This document shows, piece after piece, positions 54,062-63,589 of a stretch of DNA of 64,000 bases. The stretch is taken from positions 1-64,000 of the forward strand of contig NZ_BBJU01000023.1 in the NCBI RefSeq assembly GCF_000739935.1. Direction: 5' to 3'. The position numbers and the translations under genes were made by a program. Position 1 is the first letter of the stretch, and each line of letters starts with the position of its first letter. The notes under the pieces were generated by a model. That model saw only the letters and a list, made by a program, of their open reading frames with translations, ran no database searches and was not told the DNA's origin. The stretch is from Agrobacterium rubi TR3 = NBRC 13261 (GTDB lineage Bacteria > Pseudomonadota > Alphaproteobacteria > Rhizobiales > Rhizobiaceae).

Positions 54062-55063
54062 ATGAAACTGGGAATCCTGACCGCCGCCGCGCTTGCCATT
54101 GGCTCATCTTTCATGTCCATGCCTGTGCATGCGCAGGACACGCCTTTTAAAATTGCGTTTCTCGCTGCATCCAGCCAGAACGGTTTTAATCAGGCGATTT
54201 ACTCCGGAATCCAAAAGGCGGCCAAAGCCTATCCAAACGTGACCACGGAAATATTCGACGGCAAATTTTCCGCACCAACGCAATTCAGCCAGGTCGAGGA
54301 TTTGACGGCGTCGAAACGTTTCGATGCCATCATTCTGTCACCCAATGACACCGTCGGCATCGCAACGGCTTTGGAAGACGCGACAGCGGCTGGCATCAAA
54401 GTGGCAACGACATTGTTTCCAGTCGGTCCGGATTTGAAAAACATGCAGCCGCAGATCAAGGATTTGACGACGACTGTCGCCAGCGATCCATCGATTGGTG
54501 CCAAAGCACAAGCGGAAAAGATTGTCGAATATTGCGCAAGCAAAGACCCCTGCCGGGTCGTCGTCATGATGGGCCAGTTGATCTACCCCTTCGACAACCT
54601 TCGCAATGACAGCTTCAAGGAGGTCCTTGGTCAGCACAAGAACATCAAGATTGTAGCGACAGGCGAAGGGAATTACAGCCCGGACACCTCGCTCAAAGCG
54701 ATGCAGGACATCCTACAGGCAAACCCGGAGATTGACGCTGTGCTTTCCAATGCGGATCAACACCTTTTGGGTGTCGAGATCGCTCTGGAGGATGCGGGAA
54801 TTGATCCCTCCTCGATCTACCTGATTGGCGGGGGCCTCAATCAGATCACCATCGACAAAATCCGTGAAGGCAAATTCAAAGCCTCGCTCGCGAATTTTCC
54901 AGAATCAATGGGCTCTGCTGCGCTCGACGCAATCGTCAAATCTTTGAAGGGCGAACAGGTTCCCGTGTGGATCGATGAATCCAAGCTGCGCGATATCCCG
55001 ATGATCGTAGACAAGCCATGGCTGGACGCACATCCGGATTTCAAGGCCGAATGGCCGGGCTGA
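54062..55063 (+). CDS. Periplasmic sugar-type binding protein (Peripla_BP_4)
   Basis: A Sec signal peptide ends PVHAQD near residue 25. The mature protein reads FKIAFLAASSQNGFNQAIYSGIQ and RFDAIILSPNDTVGIATAL, with AVLSNADQHLLGVEIAL near the end, as in ribose-type binding proteins. ATG 54062 has GGAG eight bases upstream; ATG 54050 would add four residues. The rest of the importer follows. Linked HyuA/HyuB enzymes suggest that the ligand is not a plain sugar. Confidence 0.9.
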   Translation: MKLGILTAAALAIGSSFMSMPVHAQDTPFKIAFLAASSQNGFNQAIYSGIQKAAKAYPNVTTEIFDGKFSAPTQFSQVEDLTASKRFDAIILSPNDTVGIATALEDATAAGIKVATTLFPVGPDLKNMQPQIKDLTTTVASDPSIGAKAQAEKIVEYCASKDPCRVVVMMGQLIYPFDNLRNDSFKEVLGQHKNIKIVATGEGNYSPDTSLKAMQDILQANPEIDAVLSNADQHLLGVEIALEDAGIDPSSIYLIGGGLNQITIDKIREGKFKASLANFPESMGSAALDAIVKSLKGEQVPVWIDESKLRDIPMIVDKPWLDAHPDFKAEWPG

Positions 55064-55126
55064 GTTGGCACAAAACAAAGACTTAAGTGCTGTTTCTCGT
55101 TTCAAATTGCATAAGAGAGTAGAGCC

Positions 55127-56659
55127 ATGGGTGAGCGCGAACTCGCCGTTCGGGTAGAGGCCGTCGCCAAGAGCTTCGGCGGAACGCGTATTCTCAACGA
55201 CATCAATATCGATTTCCGCGCAGGCGAGGTCCATGCCCTTGTGGGTGAAAATGGCGCGGGAAAATCGAGCGTCGGGAAAATCATCGGTGGCTATTACTCT
55301 GCCGATGAAGGTGATGTTTTCGTGTTCGGCGAAAAAATGAGTCGCTATTCACCGCGCGAAGCTCTGTTGCGCGGCATAGCGATGATCCATCAGGAACTTC
55401 AACTCGTGCCAGAGTTGACTGTCACGCAAAATGTCTTTCTGGGACAGGAAAGCAATCGCGCCGGTCTCCTGGTCAAAGGCGATCTGGCACGTTTTGCCGA
55501 TCTCGAAAAATCATGCGATTTCGGGCTGAACCCGAATGCCAAGGTCGCTGATCTGCGGATCGCAGATCGCCAGAAAGTGGAAATCATGCGCGCGATTGCC
55601 CGCGATGCCCGCGTGATCATCATGGATGAGCCGACGTCCTCATTGACCGAAGACGAAGCGCAAAGACTTCACGCCTTGATCGCGAAACTAAAAAACCGTG
55701 GTGTTGCGATTATTTATGTCAGCCATTTTCTCGATCACATCCTCGCCAATTGCGATCGCGTCACAATCATGCGCGACGGAAATGTGGTGCGGTCATCCGA
55801 AATCAGCTCGGAAAACAAGCAAAGCCTCGTAGAAGCCGTGCTGGGCAAGGCATCGGAGATCATTTGGCCGACTTTGCCAAAAGCGCCTGAGATCGCAACA
55901 ACGCCCGCTGTGGAATTACGCAATATCTATACAAGTACAGGGCTGCACGACATCTCGATCAAAATTCGACCGGGCGAGATCGTCGGCCTGATCGGGTTGG
56001 TTGGTTCTGGCAGGACAGAAGTCGCACGCGCCATGTTCGGCGCCGATGACATAGCGGCTGGAGAATATTTCATCGGCGAGAGGCCGCAACGCCATCTGAC
56101 CGTGCGCAAAGCGATCCAGCAGGGTGTAGCGCTTGTACCGGAAGATCGCAGAAAGCAAGGGCTCGTCCTCACGCAGAACACCCGAACCAACATCAGCCTG
56201 GGAACGCTTGATGCCATCGACCGACTAGGCTTTTTGCGGGGCAGGCTGGAACGGGAGCGCACATCGGACATGATCCGCCACTTCGGCATCGTGCCTGCCG
56301 CGGTCGATGGTGACGTGGCCTTTTACTCGGGGGGTAACCAGCAAAAGGTTCTCTTGTCAAAATGGGCGATTGCGAGACCGAAAATCCTCATCCTAGATGA
56401 GCCGAGCCGTGGGGTCGATATTGGCGCGCGCCAGCGCATTCACGAGTTCATCGTTGAGATGGCGCGCTCGGGGACGGCGGTCCTGCTGATTTCGTCGGAA
56501 TTGGAAGAGGTCATCAACCTGTCTCATCGCGGTTACCTGATGAGTGAAGGGCGCATATTTGCCGAAGAAGATTGTCACAACCTCAGCGTTGAAAAGGCCC
56601 TGAAGTCTATCTTCAACGTCCAAAGCCAAAAACAAACACACTTTGAGGAAGTTCGATGA
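55127..56659 (+). CDS. Sugar-type ABC importer ATPase with two nucleotide-binding domains
   Basis: The 510-residue RbsA/MglA-like ATPase has Walker A GENGAGKSS, Q-loop MIHQELQLVPELTV, divergent signature LRIADRQKVEIMRAI and Walker B VIIMDEPTSSL. Domain two has the degenerate P-loop LVGSGRTEVARAMFG, VPEDRRKQGL, signature YSGGNQQKVLLSKW and LILDEPSRGVDIGARQ. It overlaps the permease gene by four bases. Confidence 0.93.
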   Translation: MGERELAVRVEAVAKSFGGTRILNDINIDFRAGEVHALVGENGAGKSSVGKIIGGYYSADEGDVFVFGEKMSRYSPREALLRGIAMIHQELQLVPELTVTQNVFLGQESNRAGLLVKGDLARFADLEKSCDFGLNPNAKVADLRIADRQKVEIMRAIARDARVIIMDEPTSSLTEDEAQRLHALIAKLKNRGVAIIYVSHFLDHILANCDRVTIMRDGNVVRSSEISSENKQSLVEAVLGKASEIIWPTLPKAPEIATTPAVELRNIYTSTGLHDISIKIRPGEIVGLIGLVGSGRTEVARAMFGADDIAAGEYFIGERPQRHLTVRKAIQQGVALVPEDRRKQGLVLTQNTRTNISLGTLDAIDRLGFLRGRLERERTSDMIRHFGIVPAAVDGDVAFYSGGNQQKVLLSKWAIARPKILILDEPSRGVDIGARQRIHEFIVEMARSGTAVLLISSELEEVINLSHRGYLMSEGRIFAEEDCHNLSVEKALKSIFNVQSQKQTHFEEVR

Positions 56660-57627
56660 ACGATGCCCGCATCGCCACCGCAAGACCGGACGGCCGTACC
56701 TTCAGCCTGACGACCGTGTTACGCCAGTACGGGGTTCTCATCATTATCGGCTTGCTGCTCATTCTTCTGACATTCGCCTCCGACAGCTTTCTGACACCGC
56801 GCAATCTTTTGAACATCATCAATCAAAGCGCGCCCTTGATGATCATCGCCTGCGCCTTGACGCTCGTCATCATCGGCGGAGGGTTCGATCTCTCCACCGG
56901 CGCTATTTTCGGTGTGGCGGCCGTCTCAGCGGGCTGGATCGCGACGAATATCGATCCTTATCTGGGTCTGATCGCGGGGCCAGTCATCGGCCTTGTCCTC
57001 GGCATCTTGAACGGCTTGATTATTACGACGTTCAACGTCCATTCCTTTCTCGTCACACTGGCAACCAGCCTTGTCTATCGCGGTATCGCCATCCTCATCA
57101 CTGGTGGATCACTGATCCCGGTTCGTATCGACCAATTTTCCTGGCTGGGACGCGGGCGCATCGGGATGGTGAATATCGCCATCATCGTGCTCGTCATCTT
57201 CATAGCGATAATGATGATCCTTCTCAATCGAACAACCTTTGGCAGGCGCGTCTTTGCTGTCGGTGGCAACGAGGAGGCCGCGATCTTATCGGGTATCCGC
57301 ACCAATCTCGTAAAAACCGCGACATTTGCCATCAGTGGCGCGGCAGCCGGTCTTGCGGGCATCATCACAGTCTCGCGACTTTCCATGGCCGAACCGCAGG
57401 CAGGTGCCGGGTTTGAACTGGAGGCCATCGCTGCCGTCATACTCGGCGGCACGGCAATCACCGGTGGAGCGGGTGCGATATGGCGCTCCGTGGCTGGTGT
57501 TCTGCTGATGGCCCTGATCGGAAACGGCTTCAACATTCTCAACGTCAATCCCTTCTTCAAGGATTTGACGACCGGCGTGATCATCGTGATCGCGGTTGCT
57601 CTGGCAGCCAACAGGTCACGACGCTGA
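56656..57627 (+). CDS. Sugar-type ABC importer permease (RbsC-like)
   Basis: The 323-residue membrane protein has eight or more hydrophobic segments with the family stretches VIIGGGFDLSTGAIFGVAAV, TFNVHSFLVTLATSLVYRG and AVILGGTAITGGAGAIWRSV. Only one permease gene is present in this operon, so it probably forms a homodimer. The start overlaps the ATPase stop (ATGA). Confidence 0.92.
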   Translation: MNDARIATARPDGRTFSLTTVLRQYGVLIIIGLLLILLTFASDSFLTPRNLLNIINQSAPLMIIACALTLVIIGGGFDLSTGAIFGVAAVSAGWIATNIDPYLGLIAGPVIGLVLGILNGLIITTFNVHSFLVTLATSLVYRGIAILITGGSLIPVRIDQFSWLGRGRIGMVNIAIIVLVIFIAIMMILLNRTTFGRRVFAVGGNEEAAILSGIRTNLVKTATFAISGAAAGLAGIITVSRLSMAEPQAGAGFELEAIAAVILGGTAITGGAGAIWRSVAGVLLMALIGNGFNILNVNPFFKDLTTGVIIVIAVALAANRSRR

Positions 57628-57658
57628 TGAACGCTCGATATCGCACGCTTCCATTTCA

Positions 57659-57673
57659 TCCGGTTTGACCGGA
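57659..57673 (+). promoter_or_regulatory. Short inverted repeat before hyuA
   Basis: TCCGGT-TTG-ACCGGA is a perfect six-base inverted repeat with a three-base loop between the permease and hyuA. It could form a small hairpin or serve as an operator. Confidence 0.4.
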
Positions 57674-57700
57674 CGCATGAAAGTTCATGAAAGGCATTCG

Positions 57701-59776
57701 ATGACTGAAAAGATCATTCGCGTTTCGACAGATGTCGGAGGGACGTTTACCGACCTGGTCTATTTCGAGACCGATCCCGTGACCAAAATCCAAACTGTTC
57801 GAACGGAAAAATCCGATACGACCCCACCTGATTTCGAGCGAGGTGTCTTGAATGTTCTCGAGAAGGCGCAGGTCGACATAAGGTCCGTCAACTTTTTTGC
57901 GCATGGGACAACGGTCGTCATCAATGCATTGACGGAGCGCAAAGGTGCCAAGGTGGGATTGATTACCACACAAGGCTTTCGCGATGCGCTTGAGATCGGT
58001 CGTGGCAATCGCCCGGACTTTTTCAATCTCATGTACCGCAAGCCAACACCGTTCGTACCGCGACATCTGCGGCTCGAAGTGCCGGGGCGAATGAGCTATC
58101 GTGGTCAGGAGACAGCCCCGCTCGATCTCACCGGCCTTGACGACATCATCGCTACTTTCAGGACAGAAGGTGTGGATGCTGTCGCGATCTGCCTGCTTCA
58201 CGCATATGCAAACCCGCAGCATGAGACAGCCGTTTTGGAGGCGCTTCGCGCTCGGTGGCCTGAGATTTCAGCTGTCGCCTCCCATCAGATTACCCGTGAA
58301 TGGCGCGAATACGAACGCACGAACACCACGGTCCTATCTGCCTACGTTCAGCCAAAGGCAGAGCGTTATCTGGACAAACTGGAAAGCGGCCTGAAAGAAA
58401 GTGGTTTTCAGGGCAATCTCTTCATCATGCAGTCGAACTGCGGCGTCGATTCTGTCGGAGCGGTGAAGGCAGTGCCGATCACCATGGTCGAAAGTGGTCC
58501 CGCCTCCGGTTTCTGGGGGGCTGCAGAACTTGGACGCATCATTGGTGAGCCGAATGTCCTCGCTCTTGATATTGGCGGCACCACCGCCAAATGTTCGCTG
58601 ATCGAAAACGGACAGGTCAAGATCAAGACCGATTACTGGATTGAAAGAAGCCGGAAGTCGGCCGGCTATCCCATCATGGTTCCCGTCGTCGATCTCGTTG
58701 AAATCGGCAATGGTGGCGGGTCGATTTCCTGGGTCGATGATTTTGGCAAACTGCATGTCGGACCACAGTCGGCAGGCGCATCGCCGGGTCCAGCAGCCTA
58801 CGGCCGGGGCGGCACTCACGCCACGACGACCGACGCCAATCTTGTCCTCGGGCGTATCAATAAAGATTATTTCTGCGGCGGGTCCATGGTTGCTGACATC
58901 CCTGCGCTGGACAATGCAATGGCTGCGTTGGCAGACAAATTGGGAACGGCAGCGGTAGAAGCTGCGCGTGGCATCGTGCGGATCGCCAATTCGAACATGG
59001 TCAATGCTTTGAAGCTCGTGTCGGTCAATCGCGGCTTTGATCCCCGAGATTTTACGCTGGTGGCTTTCGGCGGTGGTGGGGCCATGCACGCAGTCGCGCT
59101 CGGACAGGAACTCAACGTCAGAAAAGTCGTGATCCCGCGTGGTGCAGCGGTGTTTTCTGCCTGGGGCATGATGATGAGCGATCTGCGTCGCGACTATTTC
59201 GTCACGCATCTCATAGACGAAACGGAACACCAGTCCCTGAGCGACCTGCTGTCGAAGACGATGGAACTGGCGAGATCGGAATTTCTACGAGAAGGCGTCA
59301 GCGCCGATACGATCACAATGCTCCCGTTGGTGCGCTGCCGCTACCAGAACCAGGAGTTTGCCGTCGAGGTTCCTGTTCCCGCTGGCACGATCGGGCCTGA
59401 CGAAATGGCTCGCATGACTGCGGATTTTCATGATGTCTACGAGCGAGAGTACACCTACCGGCTGGACGCAGGCGTAGAGATTATCGGCCTGCATCTTATT
59501 GCATCAAGCGAGGTTGGAAAGCTTGAACTCGTCAAGTTGCCCAAAAGCGGTGCGGATGTTTCCTCGGCGATAAAGGGCCGTCGATCGGTAGACTACGCAA
59601 CCGAGGGCGCCCATGACGCCACGATTTACGACGCAACGAAGCTGGAGCCTGGGATGCGCTTCCACGGTCCCGCTATCATCGAGGACCCTGGTATGACTAT
59701 CGTCGTGCATCCGGGCAATGCGGTTTTCGTGGATGACTTCGGCAATACCCATATCGATATTCGGAACGAACAATGA
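57701..59776 (+). CDS. hyuA: Hydantoinase/oxoprolinase subunit A
   Basis: This 691-residue ATP-dependent amidohydrolase subunit has the N-terminal hydantoinase domain (VSTDVGGTFTDLVYFETDP, HGTTVVINALTERKG), the central ATP-grasp-like actin fold (VLALDIGGTTAKCSLIENG, GNGGGSISWVDDFG) and a C-terminal domain. With HyuB it opens five-membered cyclic imides or 5-oxoproline using ATP; acetone carboxylases are related. AAAGG precedes ATG 57701; ATG 57677 would add eight residues. It overlaps hyuB by four bases. Confidence 0.92.
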   Translation: MTEKIIRVSTDVGGTFTDLVYFETDPVTKIQTVRTEKSDTTPPDFERGVLNVLEKAQVDIRSVNFFAHGTTVVINALTERKGAKVGLITTQGFRDALEIGRGNRPDFFNLMYRKPTPFVPRHLRLEVPGRMSYRGQETAPLDLTGLDDIIATFRTEGVDAVAICLLHAYANPQHETAVLEALRARWPEISAVASHQITREWREYERTNTTVLSAYVQPKAERYLDKLESGLKESGFQGNLFIMQSNCGVDSVGAVKAVPITMVESGPASGFWGAAELGRIIGEPNVLALDIGGTTAKCSLIENGQVKIKTDYWIERSRKSAGYPIMVPVVDLVEIGNGGGSISWVDDFGKLHVGPQSAGASPGPAAYGRGGTHATTTDANLVLGRINKDYFCGGSMVADIPALDNAMAALADKLGTAAVEAARGIVRIANSNMVNALKLVSVNRGFDPRDFTLVAFGGGGAMHAVALGQELNVRKVVIPRGAAVFSAWGMMMSDLRRDYFVTHLIDETEHQSLSDLLSKTMELARSEFLREGVSADTITMLPLVRCRYQNQEFAVEVPVPAGTIGPDEMARMTADFHDVYEREYTYRLDAGVEIIGLHLIASSEVGKLELVKLPKSGADVSSAIKGRRSVDYATEGAHDATIYDATKLEPGMRFHGPAIIEDPGMTIVVHPGNAVFVDDFGNTHIDIRNEQ

Positions 59777-61434
59777 CCCAGATGAAACCAAGCGAATTCG
59801 ACCCCGTCACCTTCAACATTATCCAGAATGCGATAGAAGCCGTCGCGGATGAAATGTTCGTGGCGCAACGCAAGACATCGATGAGCGCCATCATTTATGA
59901 AGTGCTGGATCTTTCCTCGGGCGTCCTCGACAAGCACGGCCAGGTGGCAGCCTCCGGTGCAGGTATTCCTGCCTTTATCGGCGTCCTCGACAAGGCCATC
60001 GCGGGTATTTTAAAAAAGTTCAAGTTGGAGGAAATCAAGCCCGGTGATGTCTTCGCTTCAAATGACCCTTATTATGGCGGTGTCACGCATCTGAACGATA
60101 TGGTGCTTGCCCTGCCAGTCTTTCACGCCGGGCAGTTGGTGGCATGGGTAGCCAATATTGCCCACTGGAACGATGTTGGTGGCAATGTGCCGGGCTCCAT
60201 GTCATCGGAAGCCACCGAAATCTTTCAGGAAGGCATTCGTATTCCGGCGGTCAAACTGTTTGACGAAGGCCGCGCCAATCAGGCCGTCTTCGACATACTA
60301 TACGTGAACACACGGTTGCCTGATTTCCTGCGCGGTGATCTGTGGGCGGGGATTGCAGGCCTTCGGATCGGCGAACGACGCATTCTTGAGCTGGTGGCCA
60401 AATACGGTCAGGACACATTCGAGGCAGCGGTGGCGGATTTCATGGATTTCGGCGAGCGCCGCGCACGCACAGCCCTCAAGGCCATAAGCAAAGGCATATA
60501 CAGCTTCAAGGAAGAGCAAGATACTGGCGCAATCCACAAGGTCATACTGACGATAACCGACGATGAATTCATCGTTGATCTCCGGGACAACCCGCTACAA
60601 AAAGGATCGTCGAACTCAAGCCGGGAAGGCACCGAGATTGCGATCCAGCTTGCTTTCAAGTCGTTTACCGACCCAGAGGCGCCCGGCAATGGTGGCTTTT
60701 TCCGTCCCCTCAAAGTGCTGACAACGCCCGGCACCGTCTTTCATGTCGAGGAACCCGGCGCGCTCGGCTACTACTCCGAGGTTGAAATTCGACTTTTCGA
60801 CATGGTCTTAAGAGCGCTGGCAGAGCACTTCCCGGGTAGCGTTCCAGCCGGAAATTTTGCCTCGATCTGCGGCACCGTTGTCGGAGGACCACATCCGCTC
60901 ACCGGTCGCCACTACACGATCGTGGAACCTCAGGTCGGTGGCTGGGGCGCGTGGGAAGGCACGGACGGTCCCAGTGGACAATTTTCCGGTTTCCACGGAG
61001 AGACTTTCAATTGCCCCGCTGAAGTCGCGGAAGCGCGATACGGTTTGAGTGTCGATCAGGCAAGACTCAATGCAGAGCCGGGCGGCGAGGGTCAATGGCG
61101 CGGTGGAAAGGGCATCGACGTGCACTACCGCGTTCTAGCCGATAATAATTTCCTCTCAGTCGGCTACACGCGGTCACGAATTCCGCCGTGGGGTGTGGCT
61201 GGCGGTCATGACGGATCAACGAACTATGTCGAGGTTTTGCGCAAGGATGGGTCGAAAGAGCGTTACGCTTTTGCCACCAATGTTTCCGTCAACAAAAACG
61301 ATGTCATCCGGGTCGTTACCGCAAACGGTGGCGGATACGGCGACCCCAAAAAACGCGATAGGCAGGCAATCGCCGATGATATCAAAGGGGGATATTTGAC
61401 CAGTGAGCGAGCTGAGCAAGTCTACGGCTTTTAA
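59773..61434 (+). CDS. hyuB: Hydantoinase/oxoprolinase subunit B
   Basis: The 553-residue partner of HyuA begins FDPVTFNIIQNAIEAVADEM and has family blocks GDVFASNDPYYGGVTHLND, IAHWNDVGGNVPGSMS and GGVAGGHDGSTNYVEV, closing with VTANGGGYGDPKKRD. Its ATG overlaps the hyuA stop, as expected for a stoichiometric complex. The substrate delivered by the adjacent monosaccharide-type importer is unknown; the pair points to a cyclic amide. Confidence 0.92.
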   Translation: MTQMKPSEFDPVTFNIIQNAIEAVADEMFVAQRKTSMSAIIYEVLDLSSGVLDKHGQVAASGAGIPAFIGVLDKAIAGILKKFKLEEIKPGDVFASNDPYYGGVTHLNDMVLALPVFHAGQLVAWVANIAHWNDVGGNVPGSMSSEATEIFQEGIRIPAVKLFDEGRANQAVFDILYVNTRLPDFLRGDLWAGIAGLRIGERRILELVAKYGQDTFEAAVADFMDFGERRARTALKAISKGIYSFKEEQDTGAIHKVILTITDDEFIVDLRDNPLQKGSSNSSREGTEIAIQLAFKSFTDPEAPGNGGFFRPLKVLTTPGTVFHVEEPGALGYYSEVEIRLFDMVLRALAEHFPGSVPAGNFASICGTVVGGPHPLTGRHYTIVEPQVGGWGAWEGTDGPSGQFSGFHGETFNCPAEVAEARYGLSVDQARLNAEPGGEGQWRGGKGIDVHYRVLADNNFLSVGYTRSRIPPWGVAGGHDGSTNYVEVLRKDGSKERYAFATNVSVNKNDVIRVVTANGGGYGDPKKRDRQAIADDIKGGYLTSERAEQVYGF

Positions 61435-61493
61435 GGATATGGCTGGACAGTGCGTCGCACTTATGAAGGTTTTGCAACAAAACTGAAAAACGG

Positions 61494-61521
61494 CTGACAA
61501 AAACTGTAGCTACACTGACAT
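61494..61521 (+). promoter_or_regulatory. PHO-box-like triple repeat
   Basis: CTGACAA (61494), CTGTAGC (61504) and CTGACAT (61515) are three seven-base direct half-sites at 10 and 11 base spacing. CTGTAGCTACACTGACAT matches 12 of 18 positions of the PhoB box. It precedes a phosphodiesterase-like gene and a Ugp-type importer, both common Pho-regulon members. Binding by PhoB is inferred. Confidence 0.5.
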
Positions 61522-61573
61522 CATCAAGGACTAAAGACTGCGGCAACCACAGCCGGTCGTGCTTTGAGGCATT

Positions 61574-61597
61574 CTCCGGAAAATTACGTTACCGGAG
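61574..61597 (+). promoter_or_regulatory. Hairpin covering the ribosome binding site of the phosphoesterase gene
   Basis: CTCCGG and CCGGAG form a six-base GC-rich stem with a 12-base loop. The right arm is the ribosome binding site of the TTG-started gene at 61605, so folding would hide it. Confidence 0.45.
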
Positions 61598-61604
61598 TTT
61601 CGTC

Positions 61605-62432
61605 TTGAAAATCGTCCAGATCACCGACACCCATCTCAGCCCTAACAAACAGCATTTCAACGACAACTGGGAACCGCTCGTCCGCTGGATCGAGAGGGAA
61701 AAACCCGATCTGGTGGTGCACACGGGTGATCTCAGCATCGATGGCGCAGATTATGAGGAAGACCTCGCCTTTTCCATGGACATGATGCGACAACTGTCGA
61801 TGCCGGTGCTGATCGTTCCAGGAAATCACGATGTCGGGCATTTTCATGGTTCCGCCCAGCCGGTCAATGCCGAACGCCTAGAGCGCTGGCACCGCCTCGT
61901 CGGCCCGGATTACTGGGTGGAAGACACGGACACCTGGCGGATCATCGGTCTCAACAGCCTGTTGATCGGACTGGGTGGTCCGGAAGAGGAAGCGCAGGAA
62001 CGCTGGTTGGAAGAAATGCTTGAGGGCCGCGATGGTCGCCGGGTCGCGATCTTCACCCACAAACCTCTTTTCGTCGATGATGCCAACGAGCCGGAAGCCG
62101 GGTACTGGAGCGCACCGTTCGAGCCGCGCATGCGCCTTCTTGAGATGATCGCCAGACATGACGTGGCCCTGTTCGGGTCGGGTCATCTGCACTGGAGCTG
62201 GATAGGCCGCCATGAAAACACCAGCCTGGTCTGGGCGCCGCCCTCCTCTTTCATTCTGGGCGAGATGGAACGCGAAATGCCGGGTGCCCGTATCATCGGT
62301 GCTGCCATTCACCATCTTGGTGAGACGGTTGAGAGCCAGTTGGTGTCCGTCGAAGGGCTGAAGCCCTATTATCTCGATGATGTCTTGGCCGAAGTCTATC
62401 CCTCCGCCGTGAAGAAGGAAGCCGCGGAATGA
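61605..62432 (+). CDS. Metallophosphoesterase (phosphodiesterase family)
   Basis: The 275-residue cytosolic enzyme has all two-metal motifs: DTHLSP, HTGDLSIDG, PGNHDVGHF, FTHKPLF and GSGHLHWSW. Relatives (Icc/GpdQ type) hydrolyse cyclic nucleotides or glycerophosphodiesters. The start is TTG 61605 with CCGGAG seven bases before it; no ATG gives a full family N-terminus. It overlaps a Ugp-type ATPase gene by four bases, which points to a glycerophosphodiester or other phosphodiester as imported substrate. Confidence 0.92.
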   Translation: MKIVQITDTHLSPNKQHFNDNWEPLVRWIEREKPDLVVHTGDLSIDGADYEEDLAFSMDMMRQLSMPVLIVPGNHDVGHFHGSAQPVNAERLERWHRLVGPDYWVEDTDTWRIIGLNSLLIGLGGPEEEAQERWLEEMLEGRDGRRVAIFTHKPLFVDDANEPEAGYWSAPFEPRMRLLEMIARHDVALFGSGHLHWSWIGRHENTSLVWAPPSSFILGEMEREMPGARIIGAAIHHLGETVESQLVSVEGLKPYYLDDVLAEVYPSAVKKEAAE

Positions 62433-63589
62433 GCGTACTTTCTCTCTCCAATATTACGAAGTCGTTCGGCGCCAACCATATTCTCAAAGGTGTCAGCCTC
62501 GAGGCTGAGCCCGGCGAGTTCATTGCGCTCGTCGGCCCTTCCGGCTGTGGCAAGAGCACGCTTTTGCGCATCGTCGCAGGACTGGAACATGCCGATAGCG
62601 GCGAGATCAGTCTTGCCGGAAAGACCCTGTCGAACCTGACGGCTGCGGATCGCAACATAGCCATGGTGTTTCAGTCCTACGCGCTCTATCCGCATCTGAC
62701 GGCTGGCCAGAATGTCGCCGTGCCGCTTGCCATGCGTCGCCTCACCGCAACGCAGCGTCTGCCGATCATCGGCAATCTCATGCCCGGTCAGAAAGCCATC
62801 CGCCAAGGCATTCTCACAGAAGTCAAGGCGATGGCTGCGTCTCTAAAGATCGGGCATCTGCTGGATCGCAAGCCCGGCCAAATGTCGGGCGGCCAACGAC
62901 AGCGTGTGGCGCTTGCCCGTGCCATGGTCCGCCAGCCGGCATTGTTTCTGATGGATGAGCCACTCTCCAACCTCGATGCCAACCTGCGTGTGCATGCACG
63001 CGGAGAAATCGTAGAGTTGCACCGCAAGTCCGGTGTTCCCGCCCTCTACGTAACGCACGACCAGTCCGAAGCCCTGTCTATGGCAAGCCGCGTGGCGGTG
63101 ATGATCGGCGGCAGGCTTTTGCAGCTTGCCACCCCGCAGGTGATCTACGAGGACCCGTCGCATATCGAGGTTGCACGGTTCATCGGCCAGCCACGCATCA
63201 ATCTTCTGCCCACCAAGGCAACGGCAAATGGCATGGTGCAGTTTGGTGGCATCACCATCGCCGCATCCAGCCTGTCGCATGGCGATGATGTGACCGTCGG
63301 TATTCGCCCGGAATTTGTGACACTGGCATCGCAGTCCAGAGACACGATGGCAGCGACCGTTGAACGCCTCGAATTCCTCGGCTCGGAAGTCATTCTCTTT
63401 GCGCGGCTCAACGGCATGGGCGAGACGGTGGTCGTGAAGCTCACGCCATCTGACGCAGCCGATCTTGGCACCGGCAAGCCGGTCCATCTGGCAATCCAGC
63501 CGGAAAAGGCCATGCTGTTCGGCGCGGATGGCGAGCGCATCATGACGCAAGTCTCCATCGTCGGCGCGCCGGAGTTACTTCATGGCTGA
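62429..63589 (+). CDS. UgpC/MalK-type sugar ABC ATPase
   Basis: The 386-residue ATPase has Walker [11 protein letters not shown]-loop [13 protein letters not shown], signature [15 protein letters not shown], Walker [14 protein letters not shown]-loop [10 protein letters not shown] and a C-terminal TOBE domain. Between NVAVPLAM and [12 protein letters not shown] it carries about 20 more residues than UgpC (around [18 protein letters not shown]), in the helical subdomain that contacts permeases. It overlaps both neighbours by four to eight bases. Confidence 0.92.
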   Translation: MSVLSLSNITKSFGANHILKGVSLEAEPGEFIALVGPSGCGKSTLLRIVAGLEHADSGEISLAGKTLSNLTAADRNIAMVFQSYALYPHLTAGQNVAVPLAMRRLTATQRLPIIGNLMPGQKAIRQGILTEVKAMAASLKIGHLLDRKPGQMSGGQRQRVALARAMVRQPALFLMDEPLSNLDANLRVHARGEIVELHRKSGVPALYVTHDQSEALSMASRVAVMIGGRLLQLATPQVIYEDPSHIEVARFIGQPRINLLPTKATANGMVQFGGITIAASSLSHGDDVTVGIRPEFVTLASQSRDTMAATVERLEFLGSEVILFARLNGMGETVVVKLTPSDAADLGTGKPVHLAIQPEKAMLFGADGERIMTQVSIVGAPELLHG

